DNA from: Pycnococcus provasolii
Taxonomy: Eukaryota; Chlorophyta; Pseudoscourfieldiophyceae; Pseudoscourfieldiales
Direction of reading: 5' to 3'
NCBI GenBank assembly: GCA_049487715.1
Contig: CP150587.1
Location: 248,001-312,000 of the forward strand
Length of the DNA: 64,000 nt
In this document: piece after piece, positions 40,001 to 48,881 of the stretch
How positions within the stretch are numbered: the stretch's first letter is position 1
Layout of the letters: each line of letters opens with the position of its first letter
Notes under the pieces: model-generated
Told to the model about the DNA's origin: nothing
Database searches by the model: none
What the model saw: the letters and a program-made list of their open reading frames with translations, nothing else
Position numbers and translations under genes: made by a program

Positions 40001-40531
40001 TTACAGCTCCGTCTTTCCCTCGTTCCTCCAGTCGGGCGTCATCTCGTCGAGCGCGTTGCGCATAGCGCGCCTCAACTCCAGCGGGTTGCTGTAAAAGTAC
40101 TTGAAGCGCGGGTTGCCTCCGTCGTTTTTCAAGCCTTTGACGGGCGTGCCGTCGGGCTTGGCGAAGATCACGCGCGGGATGTACCCTCCATCCGGCGAGA
40201 ACTCCTGTCCAAACGGCGCCGCCTCGTCGTCTTCGATGTTCACCATCGCAAACTTCTTGCTGAAGTCGACGACGTCTTCGACATCCTTGCTTCCGCTGTT
40301 CATGCTCGCCTTGAATTGCTTGCATGCGCCGCACCACGTCTTGTGGAAGAGGTACACGATCGGCTTCGTGTTTATGGAGATGTCAAATTCTTTTGGTTTG
40401 ACCCACTCGATGCTGTCGTTCCAACCACGCGAAGCTGATGAGGAGGAGGCAAAGGCGGCGACGCCGGTGACGAGCACGAGCGCTAGGAGGACGAGCAGGC
40501 GCGACAAGGAGGACATCGTCGGCGCCGTCAT
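40001..40531 (-). CDS. ER-resident thioredoxin-like protein (TXNDC12/AGR-like)
   Basis: 176 residues. A signal peptide occupies about residues 1-27 (hydrophobic core LLVLLALVLVTGVAAF). The thioredoxin-like domain has the redox motif W66-CGAC (67-70), preceded by KPIVYLFHKT and followed by the cis-proline region GGYIPRVIFAKPDG. The C-terminus is KTEL, a KDEL-type ER-retrieval signal. WCGAC plus a short single domain plus KXEL is the layout of TXNDC12 (ERp18/19), which acts in disulfide formation or reduction in the ER. An alternative start is Met6. It is convergent with the deacetylase (133 bp between stops). A 33-bp direct repeat lies in its upstream region. Confidence 0.85.
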   Translation of the reverse strand: MTAPTMSSLSRLLVLLALVLVTGVAAFASSSSASRGWNDSIEWVKPKEFDISINTKPIVYLFHKTWCGACKQFKASMNSGSKDVEDVVDFSKKFAMVNIEDDEAAPFGQEFSPDGGYIPRVIFAKPDGTPVKGLKNDGGNPRFKYFYSNPLELRRAMRNALDEMTPDWRNEGKTEL

Positions 40532-40603
40532 ACTTTTTATGCGCTCTTCGCAGAAAATGAAAAAATGGAAATGGGCTCTCAGAGGAGTGAAAAGTTGAAC
40601 GCT

Positions 40604-40686
40604 GGACTTGCATCGCCGTTGCGGAGGTGGTCAATGGCGAACTGGCCCAGGCGGACTTGCATCGCCGTTGCGGAGGTTGGTCAATG
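40604..40686. repeat. Short direct repeat, about 33 bp, two copies
   Basis: 40604-40636 and 40653-40686 share GGACTTGCATCGCCGTTGCG and the following GGTCAATG with a single-base indel. It lies between the thioredoxin-like start and the 3' end of the metallophosphoesterase gene. Confidence 0.7.
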
Positions 40687-40730
40687 AACGTTTCTTATTA
40701 TTACAAACCTTAATTGCTAAGAGTACGAAT

Positions 40731-42641
40731 TTAATATTCCTCAGTGGACGACGACGGCGACGACGACGAGTCCAACCACACCTCTCCGTATTTATCTGCG
40801 CATGCCACCACGCCTTCCTTCGCGAAACACGACGTCACCTCGTCATACCGATCAAGGCCGAAGGGAGTCATCACGTTCACATAAATAACGCGCACGGCAC
40901 CAGGCTTGCTCTTCGTGTCGATGACTGTGATGCCGAAGTTCTGACGGTCGTCGCACCCAGCCATGCCCTCTCCGGCAACCTGGAATCCAGTGCTGTTTCG
41001 GATGACGATGTTGCAGTGGTCGTGGCCTTGGAAGAAGACGAACTTCTTCGTGCTGTCGAGCTTCGCGCAAGATCCGATTTTGCTCCTCATCTGATCAAAC
41101 ACGCCTGGAACGTGCATGTTCTCCGCACACCCGTCATTCTCGTCGCTCCAATGCCCAACAATCATCACTGTACTTACGTCGTCGTTACCTACGAAGTAGT
41201 CGCACGCATCCGCGAGAAAATTGCTCTGCTCGTCATAGGTGTACGCTGAACTGTAGCTGATAACTCCCATGTCGCCGATGGCATAGTAGCTCTGAAAGTT
41301 CGAGCTGTGGCTTTCGCGAGCCAGGCATCGCTGCGTGAGATCCCAAGGGTCGGGAAGCCACTTTGGCCACCACCTCGGCGCTTCCTTGCCAGTGTCCGGA
41401 TTCACGCTGAAGTTGAACGGCGCGGTGCCGTTGGTGGCGGAGTCTAGGCTCGCCTCCGCGTCCTGCGCGTAGTACTGCATGAACCCGTTGCCAAACTGGT
41501 CGGTTGCCACGCAGACGGTTGGCGAGCCGTACGCCCAGTAGTCGTGATTCCCAGGCGCGGCAACAAGCGTGGTCAGCTTCGTGGACATGCTCAGTTTCGA
41601 GAAGAGGTTCGTGGTGATGTGTCCGTACCGGTCGTAGAAGTTGTCGCCAAGAATTCCCCAGAACGACACGTCCGGCGTTCCGTCATTCGGGTTGGTGAAT
41701 GCCGTCGCGGCGTTGACGAGCCCAGGAATACGCGTTGCGGTTTGGTACTTGTCACCCCACGTGCAAGGGACGAATTCGCTGCTGACGCACGGGTCAGCAA
41801 TCCACAGTCCCACGGTACCCTCGCCACTGGCGGGTAGGTAAAATTTCGCCGGAGGTGTTTGCACGTTGATTGCGTTCCAACCAGGCTGTGCGTGAATGAG
41901 CTCGCTGCGCAGTCGCAGGTGCGTCCACCGGTATCTGAACTTTTCGTCGTACACGTCGTTTTGTGCTGCCGTTGTCGTCAGTGGTGGAAGCGTCGTGTCG
42001 TTATCTTCCGCGACGAGACTGACTCGCATGGCGTAGTATCCGCGCTTTGCGTGTCCTCTCGCGACGCGTACGTCAGGCGGTGGTGGTGATGTTTCTGTTG
42101 CTGACGACGACGACGACGACAGGGATTTTTGGTTTGCTGTTTCTGGGCAGACGTGCAGGAATACGCAAAGGGCGTGCACGCCTTCGAGTTGTTCCTGTTT
42201 CGTCGACGCGAGTTTTTGTAGTTTTTCCGCGAGTGTAGGAGCGTGTTTGTTGACAAAGTCGCATCCTTCTTGCCCGTGGTTGTGACACTCTTCCTTGAGG
42301 TCGCGCCACGCCTGTGTATTTGCTTCCCCCTTTTCCTTTTCCTTTGAAGTGGTCACGACGCCTTTCAAGATATCACCCGCGATGTGTCTGCACACGTCGC
42401 ACGCGTACTGCCGAGACGTGTACTCCCCAACGTGCGACGACGACGACGACAAGTCGACCTTGAACCCAAAATCCTCCTCCTCCTGCTCACGAGCATGAGC
42501 ATGAGCCTTCAAGGTATCCGCCAATAGGGACCGAGAACGAGACGCATGTGATGACGCAAGTGCAACACCAAAGAAGTGCAACAAAACCACGAAACTAATA
42601 ACAAAAAAAGATGTGCCAGTAGTCACAAGGTTAAGCGCCAT
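40731..42641 (-). CDS. Secreted saposin-domain metallophosphoesterase (ACP5/sphingomyelinase-like)
   Basis: 636 residues with a signal peptide (about 1-30). Residues 78-170 hold a saposin-B-like module with spaced cysteines (YACDVCRHIAGDIL, LKEECHNHGQEGCDFV, ALCVFLHVC). A calcineurin-like phosphoesterase domain follows at about 265-600: ILGDNFYDRYGH, APGNHDYWAYG, MIVGHWSDENDG and FFQGHDHCNIVI supply the metal ligands of motifs II-V. The first motif, normally D-x-H or GDWG, reads WIADPC, so one ligand is altered. Saposin plus phosphoesterase is the layout of acid sphingomyelinases. The motif wording, however, is closer to small purple acid phosphatases (ACP5: GDNFY, GNHD, GHDHN). The substrate is therefore open: lipid phosphodiester or phosphomonoester. 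Likely lysosomal/vacuolar or extracellular. N-glycosylation sites (NGT, NFS, NST) are present. Confidence 0.8.
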   Translation of the reverse strand: MALNLVTTGTSFFVISFVVLLHFFGVALASSHASRSRSLLADTLKAHAHAREQEEEDFGFKVDLSSSSSHVGEYTSRQYACDVCRHIAGDILKGVVTTSKEKEKGEANTQAWRDLKEECHNHGQEGCDFVNKHAPTLAEKLQKLASTKQEQLEGVHALCVFLHVCPETANQKSLSSSSSSATETSPPPPDVRVARGHAKRGYYAMRVSLVAEDNDTTLPPLTTTAAQNDVYDEKFRYRWTHLRLRSELIHAQPGWNAINVQTPPAKFYLPASGEGTVGLWIADPCVSSEFVPCTWGDKYQTATRIPGLVNAATAFTNPNDGTPDVSFWGILGDNFYDRYGHITTNLFSKLSMSTKLTTLVAAPGNHDYWAYGSPTVCVATDQFGNGFMQYYAQDAEASLDSATNGTAPFNFSVNPDTGKEAPRWWPKWLPDPWDLTQRCLARESHSSNFQSYYAIGDMGVISYSSAYTYDEQSNFLADACDYFVGNDDVSTVMIVGHWSDENDGCAENMHVPGVFDQMRSKIGSCAKLDSTKKFVFFQGHDHCNIVIRNSTGFQVAGEGMAGCDDRQNFGITVIDTKSKPGAVRVIYVNVMTPFGLDRYDEVTSCFAKEGVVACADKYGEVWLDSSSSPSSSTEEY

Positions 42642-43922
42642 GGATCGACACTACGATAACGACGGTACGGGTAGTGAAATAAATAAAACTTCTGAGAAGT
42701 ATGCCGAAATTATGGAACACGAAATGGCATCGTCGGCGAAAAAAAACGGCCGGGGGAAAAGGGAATTGGACCAAGGCCGTTCAAGCGAGGGATCCCCCGG
42801 GAATCTTTTTTAAAAACCACCTACCTGGGGAATCACGTTGACCAGCCTCAAAAGTCAAATTCCGGCTCCGTATTGTTTTTCCGCTTGCATTTCCATTTCA
42901 TTCAGGTCTGGCGGCTCTGGGGGTAAAGGCGGGGAAGAACGTCGGAGTGCCCAGGGCCCGCGGGGCGGTTTCCTCCTCGGTGGTCTTGTTCGTGGGGTGG
43001 GCCGTGGGGATACTTTGTTAAACTTTTTATGTGGGCGGTCGGTGGCCGTGCCTGGGTTTCGGGAGTTTCCCCCGGGGCCTCAAACAATACTCCGGAGTCC
43101 GGAAGGGAAGGGCCGAACGAAGGGCCGTCGGACTACTCTAACAAATCCAAGGCGGTGAAGGGGGGCACATATCAAATACGCTACAAATTCTATGCGGAGC
43201 TCAAAGACAGCATCACGGAGTTCTAAAAAAGGAAAACTACGCCGAGCACGGGAACATCTGCAGCTAGTTCTATTGTTACGACACCGCAGACCGCGCTCAT
43301 CAACCTTGCAGACCAGGGTACACAGTCAAGTCGCCGACCAGGCCGAGGCACTGCAAGAGTTGCGGTGTGTGGTAAGTGTCAAAGAAGTATGATGGCGCCG
43401 TGGGGAAAATAAAAGAAAAGAGAAGAGTGAAGGTTACTGTGGGGTGAAAAGTGAAGGGTGCGCCCAAGTGCGTCTAGGCGGCGCGTGGAGCTCTGAGCCG
43501 TACGGTGCGAGAGCTCCACGGCCAACCGAACTCACTAGGAGTTCATTCTACTTGTAATTGTGTAACAACCTTAAGTTGGTCTTGCACTAAAGTAGATCTT
43601 AAGTTACATACTTGTACTTACGTCTTAAGTACCCACACCGTTAGCCTCTAAGCTCAAGTACCGTGTAGTTTCCAACACCGGGCCCGCACGTAACCCTAGT
43701 AGCCCGGGCCCGTATGTATTAACCCTAAGGGCCCCGTAGTAACCCTAGCTCGCCTTGAGCCCCCGTTCGGTCCGGGACGCGGAAAGAAAGAAGCACCGCG
43801 GCGTTAAAAAGGGCGTCGTGTTGTACATAGATCAGCACGCAACGAACATCCCGGGTCCCGACATTTCGCTGCTCAATTGCTCTTCGTGGCATAATAGCAT
43901 AAAGTAGTAGAATACTTCTGTC
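42642..43922. other. Intergenic region between divergent genes
   Basis: 1.28 kb with no supported gene. Short plus-strand frames at 42613-42813, 42838-43158 and 43192-43392 lack recognisable domains. Scattered AACCCTA units occur at 43690-43750, about 200 bp before the proline-rich protein gene. CTTAAG/TTAAGT-rich sequence lies at 43560-43640. Confidence 0.4.
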
Positions 43923-46900
43923 ATGCGCACTCGGGCAGTAGTGGTGGTGGGTGGCGGCGCACCTTCTCCTTCTCCTTCTTCTTCGGCGTCGTCGTCTTTT
44001 GGGGGTGGTGGTGGTGGTGGTAATAATGGTTCGTCCGTCTCGCAGCCCGACTTGTTTGGGTCGTTGTCCACCCTCCCCTTGCGCACCCTCTTGGCCGTCG
44101 TGCTCGCGTTCCTGGCGGCGTTTTTAATCGTGGACTCCCTCGGTATCACAGCGTGGGGATCGCACGTGCAAGGTGCGCACAGAAGACAAAGGCAGGCGCG
44201 ACTCAACGGCACGCTGCAGAAATATGCCGAGCAGGAAGGGGAGGCGAACCACTTGCACATTGTTCACCCGCAGGGTTTCGCTTCGCCGCCGCCGCAGCCT
44301 CCCACCGAGCACTTCTGGCACGTCAAGGCGTGCGAGGAGGGCGAGCAGGGAAAACGCGCAGGAGAAAACTGCTATTACGAACCGCACGAATTCACCACGA
44401 GCGAAGAGAGACGCCGCGCGCGCGTGCACGACGACACCACGGAGCTGGAAGTGTCCATGATGCACGTGCGCGTCAAACACGTCAGGCACAACAGCAACAG
44501 TAACAACAACAACGGGAACGGCGAACAGAAGCAGCAGGCTGACGACGGCGATGCCGGTGCTCAGGCGTTAAGAGACGCAAGGGCGTACTTAAGTGGTGGT
44601 GCGCCGCCGACGATGCCCAACCTTCCCGCGGGGTGGGTCGACGAAAAGCTGCTCACAAAACTTGGAAATAGCCAAGACTTCAGGCAGCCACCCGTCGCGC
44701 CCGCTCACGAAATCACACGCATGGCGCGCAGCAGATATCGTGGGCACCTACGTGGCGGATTCCTTCCGCCACCGCGCGCGCCGAAGTATTTCGGCCCGCC
44801 GCTGCCACCGGCGCCTCCACCCACGACACCCGCAGCTCCGCCAACTTCGCCGTTCCCGCCGAGATCACCGCACCCGCCGAATCCGCCGCTGCCAGGAACC
44901 GTGCCTTCGCCTCCGCCATCTCCGTCGCCGCCCGCGCCGATCGAAACGCACTACGCCAAGGTGAACAATCCGAACATCACCAAACGAGCCGACGACGAAC
45001 TCAGCGTTCGACCAACAGGCTTGCACTCACCACCACCGCCACCTGCACCGCCGCAAATTCCACCGCCGCCGCCGGAAATTCCCACGAGCCAGCGAGGCGC
45101 TTCCAAAGCGGCGCCGCCGCTGCCTCCAGATGCGATGACACTTCCCGACGAGATGGTTCACATCGAGCGTAAGGAAGTGCGCGATAAAATCAAGTTCCTT
45201 CACCACTACGGCGTGCTGCCACCGTTGCCGCCCATGCCGCACTGGGTGTCACCCCCTCCGATGGTGCCTGCGAAACCCGCTATTCCGCCGCCTCCAGCAC
45301 AACCGCCGTTCCCTCAGGCTCTGCAGCTCGTGCGAGCCTTGGATGTGGACTTGCGAGAAGCTGGATTGCACGCACCGCCGCGTGCACCTCCCCCGTTCGT
45401 TCCGGAGATGCCGTCCGTTCCCATGGAGGAGTACGACTGCGAGGAGGATGTGCAGGAGGAGGAGGAGGCGGAGGCGCAGCCGCCGCCGCCGCCTCCAGGC
45501 GTCCCAAGTCTTCCCGCCGAATGGGTGGACAATGATCTGCTCTCGCGATGGAGCGACGACGAAGCAAAGAAAACGCCACAAAAACCGCGAAGGTGCTTCC
45601 GCCACTTCCCGCCAAGGCGACCTCCACCGTATCCTCCACCGAGCCCGCCTTGGTATCCGCCACCCAGCCCGCCGCCACCCCCGACTCCGCCATATCGAGA
45701 TGTGCACGTTCGCGCATGCTTGCCTCACGAATCGCCCAACTTTGGGCAGTTCTGCGCGGACGAACGCACGTTTGAGGAATACTGGCAGCCGCCTCCGGAG
45801 ATTGCGTACCCTCGATCGTTCTACACGTGGCCTTCTCCGCCGCCGAACGAGGTGTACCACCTGTGCACGAAACCAGGATGGTCGAAGAAGCCTGGATCGC
45901 TGGAAAGCCAGGGAATCGACGTGCAACGCGTCGGGCAGCACGGGACGACGGGCGAGGACATGGACTGCGTGCCCGCGCCACCTCCGCAGCCTCACTTGCC
46001 GGTGACACCTCCGCCGGCAGAGCCATCCGTTCCACCCAAACCTTGGTATCCTCCACCCGCTCCGCCGCCCATGAATCTCACGGATGTCGTGCAAGCTGTC
46101 GACTTTGGAGGGCGCAACTTCACGGAAGAGTCGCGCGCATATCCTCCGCCGCCGATCCCGCCGACGTTTCTTCCGCCGTATCCGGTTGCAGGAACCGTCT
46201 ATCAGGGTACGTTGAACGACGCTGGCGAGCTCTGGAGCGAGTCCGGCAACAGTCCGCCTCCGAGTCCACAGCCTCCACCTACTCCACCTGAACCGCCAAC
46301 GGCGCCGACGAATGTGAAGTTGCTTCCACCGTCGCCGCCGCTTTCGCCGACTCCACCAGAGCCGACTTTGGTGTCGCCACCGACGCTTGCCGCCGCAACG
46401 TTCACCGCACGCGTCGGCGATAAGATTGAATCTCCACCGCCGCCACCGCCACCTCCGCCTCCACCTCCTCCGCCAAGTCCGCCGCCGACGCCTCCGCCAC
46501 CTCTCCCAGGTGCCCCGCCACCCCCATTTCCGGACGGATATCGCAAAAGACAGCTTCTGCACCGCCATCACGTCCACCACGTCCATGAACAGAAATCCGG
46601 CGCACAGGAAGCTGACGAAGTTGTCGCCAGGGATCGTTACAGGCACCACGAACCACCCTCCGCGGCGTGGGCCATGCAGGAGATGCTCGACAGCGCCGCG
46701 CACATGAACGAGCGTGGTGATGAGCCGCCGATCGATTTCATCCACCAAAGGTCGCCTCCGGCACCACTCGTTCCACGCGAGCCGCCTATTCCCAACTGGC
46801 CTGGCGCGCGGAAACTGCGACCGCCGCCGCCGCCGCCTCATCCGCCGCACCCTCCTCCAGGCCTACCGCCGATGGACCCGGTGGAGTACGCGAAGCTCGT

Positions 46901-47873
46901 CGCGACGTGGCGCTATGGCACCGACCTGCAGATGCCGCCTCCGGCACCACCGCCTCACTTACCTCCTCCCGACCCGTACGAGAAGTCGACGTGGTTCCCA
47001 CCACCTCCCTATCCCACGAGGCCGCCGCCGCCGCACGCGCCTTGGGCACCCGTGATCCGACCTTCGCCGCCACCTTGGTTTGCGAACTACCTCAATGCAA
47101 GCGCCGTGAACAAGACGGCGGACGGTAAGATCGAAAGCGTTCCGTACGAGGAGGGCCACCGCGACGAGTTCATGGTGCCTCCACCCGCTCCACCGCCTCC
47201 CATCGACGAGCAAGCACCGCTGATGCCACTTCTCAAGACTGTGTTCGAGCAGTGGCACGCGGTGGCTGAGCGCATCCAGAGGGAACGCTTGGACATTCCC
47301 GGCGGAGGTCTGTGCACGGACCATGCGATTCACGCGGTGAAGGAGCGCGACGATAAAGCTCTCCTCGACGCGCGTCCGTTGACATCGGTGCACAAAAAGG
47401 CGAACAAGGAACGGCTCCGCCACAACCAGGAGCGATACGCCGCGCTGCGCGTGCGCGATGAGAAGAATCCTAAGCTGATTTGTGCGGCGAATCCCGACGG
47501 CCTTTTGTGCAAGCACTACTCGAACGAGTGCGCGTTCCTGAAGCCGGGTGCGGATGACTGGTGCGCGCTTCGCATCACCGGCGCGCTCGCGAACGGCCTT
47601 GCAAGCCTCGGTGGCGCGGCGATGATCGAAGAGCGCCTCGACGTCTACGAGGGTGAGGACTGCAGGCCTTACCTCCACCGCGTCTGGAATGAGGCGAAGA
47701 AGCGCGACGAAAACAAGGACGACAACAGCTGGGCGATGCGCCGTGTGCGCGCCCGTGCTGAGGCGCTGCACCTCAGTCTGGCGTCGCACACGAAAGTGCG
47801 CGTTCCGGAGAAGTACGACGGCAATTCGACGTACTGGGACGACAAGCAGGATGGTGCCAAGACGGGCAAGTAA
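43923..47873 (+). CDS. Very large proline-rich type II membrane protein (HRGP-like), unknown function
   Basis: 1316 residues. A Ser/Gly-rich head and a single membrane segment (about 52-76) suggest a type II anchored Golgi or surface protein. The rest alternates long [15 protein letters not shown] stretches (candidate hydroxyproline/arabinogalactan sites) with short structured islets. One islet recurs: MPNLPAGWVDEKLL near 235 and VPSLPAEWVDNDLL near 525, with a related LPPDAMTLPDEM near 400. Other islets carry paired cysteines: VKACEEGEQ...GENCYY, VRACLPHESPNFGQFCADE, LICAANPDGLLCKHYSNEC. The last 200 residues are helical, charged and proline-poor, with four to five cysteines. I recognise no catalytic domain. 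It resembles extensin/pherophorin-style surface glycoproteins in composition only. The single exon is unusually long for this window. Confidence 0.8.
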   Translation: MRTRAVVVVGGGAPSPSPSSSASSSFGGGGGGGNNGSSVSQPDLFGSLSTLPLRTLLAVVLAFLAAFLIVDSLGITAWGSHVQGAHRRQRQARLNGTLQKYAEQEGEANHLHIVHPQGFASPPPQPPTEHFWHVKACEEGEQGKRAGENCYYEPHEFTTSEERRRARVHDDTTELEVSMMHVRVKHVRHNSNSNNNNGNGEQKQQADDGDAGAQALRDARAYLSGGAPPTMPNLPAGWVDEKLLTKLGNSQDFRQPPVAPAHEITRMARSRYRGHLRGGFLPPPRAPKYFGPPLPPAPPPTTPAAPPTSPFPPRSPHPPNPPLPGTVPSPPPSPSPPAPIETHYAKVNNPNITKRADDELSVRPTGLHSPPPPPAPPQIPPPPPEIPTSQRGASKAAPPLPPDAMTLPDEMVHIERKEVRDKIKFLHHYGVLPPLPPMPHWVSPPPMVPAKPAIPPPPAQPPFPQALQLVRALDVDLREAGLHAPPRAPPPFVPEMPSVPMEEYDCEEDVQEEEEAEAQPPPPPPGVPSLPAEWVDNDLLSRWSDDEAKKTPQKPRRCFRHFPPRRPPPYPPPSPPWYPPPSPPPPPTPPYRDVHVRACLPHESPNFGQFCADERTFEEYWQPPPEIAYPRSFYTWPSPPPNEVYHLCTKPGWSKKPGSLESQGIDVQRVGQHGTTGEDMDCVPAPPPQPHLPVTPPPAEPSVPPKPWYPPPAPPPMNLTDVVQAVDFGGRNFTEESRAYPPPPIPPTFLPPYPVAGTVYQGTLNDAGELWSESGNSPPPSPQPPPTPPEPPTAPTNVKLLPPSPPLSPTPPEPTLVSPPTLAAATFTARVGDKIESPPPPPPPPPPPPPPSPPPTPPPPLPGAPPPPFPDGYRKRQLLHRHHVHHVHEQKSGAQEADEVVARDRYRHHEPPSAAWAMQEMLDSAAHMNERGDEPPIDFIHQRSPPAPLVPREPPIPNWPGARKLRPPPPPPHPPHPPPGLPPMDPVEYAKLVATWRYGTDLQMPPPAPPPHLPPPDPYEKSTWFPPPPYPTRPPPPHAPWAPVIRPSPPPWFANYLNASAVNKTADGKIESVPYEEGHRDEFMVPPPAPPPPIDEQAPLMPLLKTVFEQWHAVAERIQRERLDIPGGGLCTDHAIHAVKERDDKALLDARPLTSVHKKANKERLRHNQERYAALRVRDEKNPKLICAANPDGLLCKHYSNECAFLKPGADDWCALRITGALANGLASLGGAAMIEERLDVYEGEDCRPYLHRVWNEAKKRDENKDDNSWAMRRVRARAEALHLSLASHTKVRVPEKYDGNSTYWDDKQDGAKTGK

Positions 47874-47925
47874 CATGTAACACACCCATATAATGAAGGT
47901 CAAAGTTGGTATGCACGTTTGTTGG

Positions 47926-48573
47926 TTACACGGTGTATCTGTACGTGACGTACCGTCCCGCCGTTTCGGATGGACGGACGATACGCACAACCTGTCCTTT
48001 CTCGAGTCCCATGTACCGCGCGACAGGGTCGTTGCTCTGTATGCGAGGCAGCTGCATTTCCTTCACCTTGTACCGCTGCAAGAGCTGCTGTTTTTCCTCT
48101 CTGCTCAGGAGCTGGTGTATGGGAACAAGGCTGTGTTTCGTGATGTTCACGAGAAGTTCCGGCTCGCTGAACGTCTCGAATTTGTAACCGTGGTGCAGTG
48201 CCTCCGCAATGGACTGCTTCGCGAACGGCGTCAAGTTGGTCTCGACGACGAGCACCGCACGGCGCACAGCCTGCTCCTTCATGCGCTCGGTGTATGTTTT
48301 GATTTGCTGCACGCCCACCTTGCCCCCGTTGGCGTCAGCGGCGGGAAAGAAGACGAATATCTGGTCGGTGGGGTCGTCGACCATCGGCGCGAGGATCATG
48401 AGGTCCTCGCGATCTGGGTCCTCACCAAACTCCTCCTTGAACTCGTCTTTCGACCGCAGCAGTTCGCGGTCCTGCAGGAGGAACCCGCGGTCGCGGAGCA
48501 TCTCCACGACCGTCTTGCGCACGCGGTACAGGCGCGAGACGCGCGACGCCGCGTCAGGCGCAGGGGCTTGCAT
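47926..48573 (-). CDS. RPB5: RNA polymerase subunit RPB5 (shared by Pol I, II, III)
   Basis: 215 residues from the ATG at 48573. The N-terminal jaw domain begins SRLYRVRKTVVEMLRDRG. The C-terminal assembly domain is near-canonical: HSLVPIHQLLSREEKQQLL, RYKVKEMQLPRIQSNDPVAR, YMGLEKGQVVRIVRPSETAG and RYVTYRYTV. Length matches eukaryotic RPB5 (about 210). It is a core subunit common to the three nuclear polymerases, contacting downstream DNA. An in-frame ATG lies 48 bp upstream, but the intervening residues are hydrophobic and reflect the TAAGGG promoter repeats. Convergent with the proline-rich gene (52 bp between stops). Confidence 0.97.
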   Translation of the reverse strand: MQAPAPDAASRVSRLYRVRKTVVEMLRDRGFLLQDRELLRSKDEFKEEFGEDPDREDLMILAPMVDDPTDQIFVFFPAADANGGKVGVQQIKTYTERMKEQAVRRAVLVVETNLTPFAKQSIAEALHHGYKFETFSEPELLVNITKHSLVPIHQLLSREEKQQLLQRYKVKEMQLPRIQSNDPVARYMGLEKGQVVRIVRPSETAGRYVTYRYTV

Positions 48574-48881
48574 ACGGAATAGGAAGGTAAGAGTAAGGGT
48601 AAGGGTTGAGTTGAGCGCCACCTACCTACCCGGTACCGACCGACGAAACGCCGCCGCAGAGCACGAGCAAAGCACGCCGCCGCAGAGCACGCACGCAGAG
48701 CAGCAGAGCAGAGCAGCGAGGCCGCAGAGCACGAGCACGTTGAGCCGAGGTGCGCGCGCCACCAGGGACAGGGAGGGCGAGGAGAGAGACAACGAGAGAA
48801 AAGGGCGGCGGCGGACGGTTAGGGTTTAGGGCTAGGGTTCGCTTTGGTTTTCGTTCGGGGTTGGGGATTTTACAGCACGCC
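48574..48881 (-). promoter_or_regulatory. Upstream region of RPB5 with TAAGGG units
   Basis: A TAAGAG/TAAGGG cluster at 48587-48608 lies within 35 bp of the RPB5 start codon. A second TTAGGGTTTAGGG-type cluster at 48819-48840 is near the CSN1 stop. The centre contains GCAGAGCA repeats. The promoter role is inferred from position. Confidence 0.4.

Noticed and set aside
42838-43392. Two short plus-strand frames upstream of the proline-rich gene
   Set aside because: No motifs, G-rich low complexity; likely non-coding.
45249-46850. 533-codon minus-strand frame rich in Arg/Trp/Gly
   Set aside because: It is the antisense of the polyproline coding region and has no independent support.
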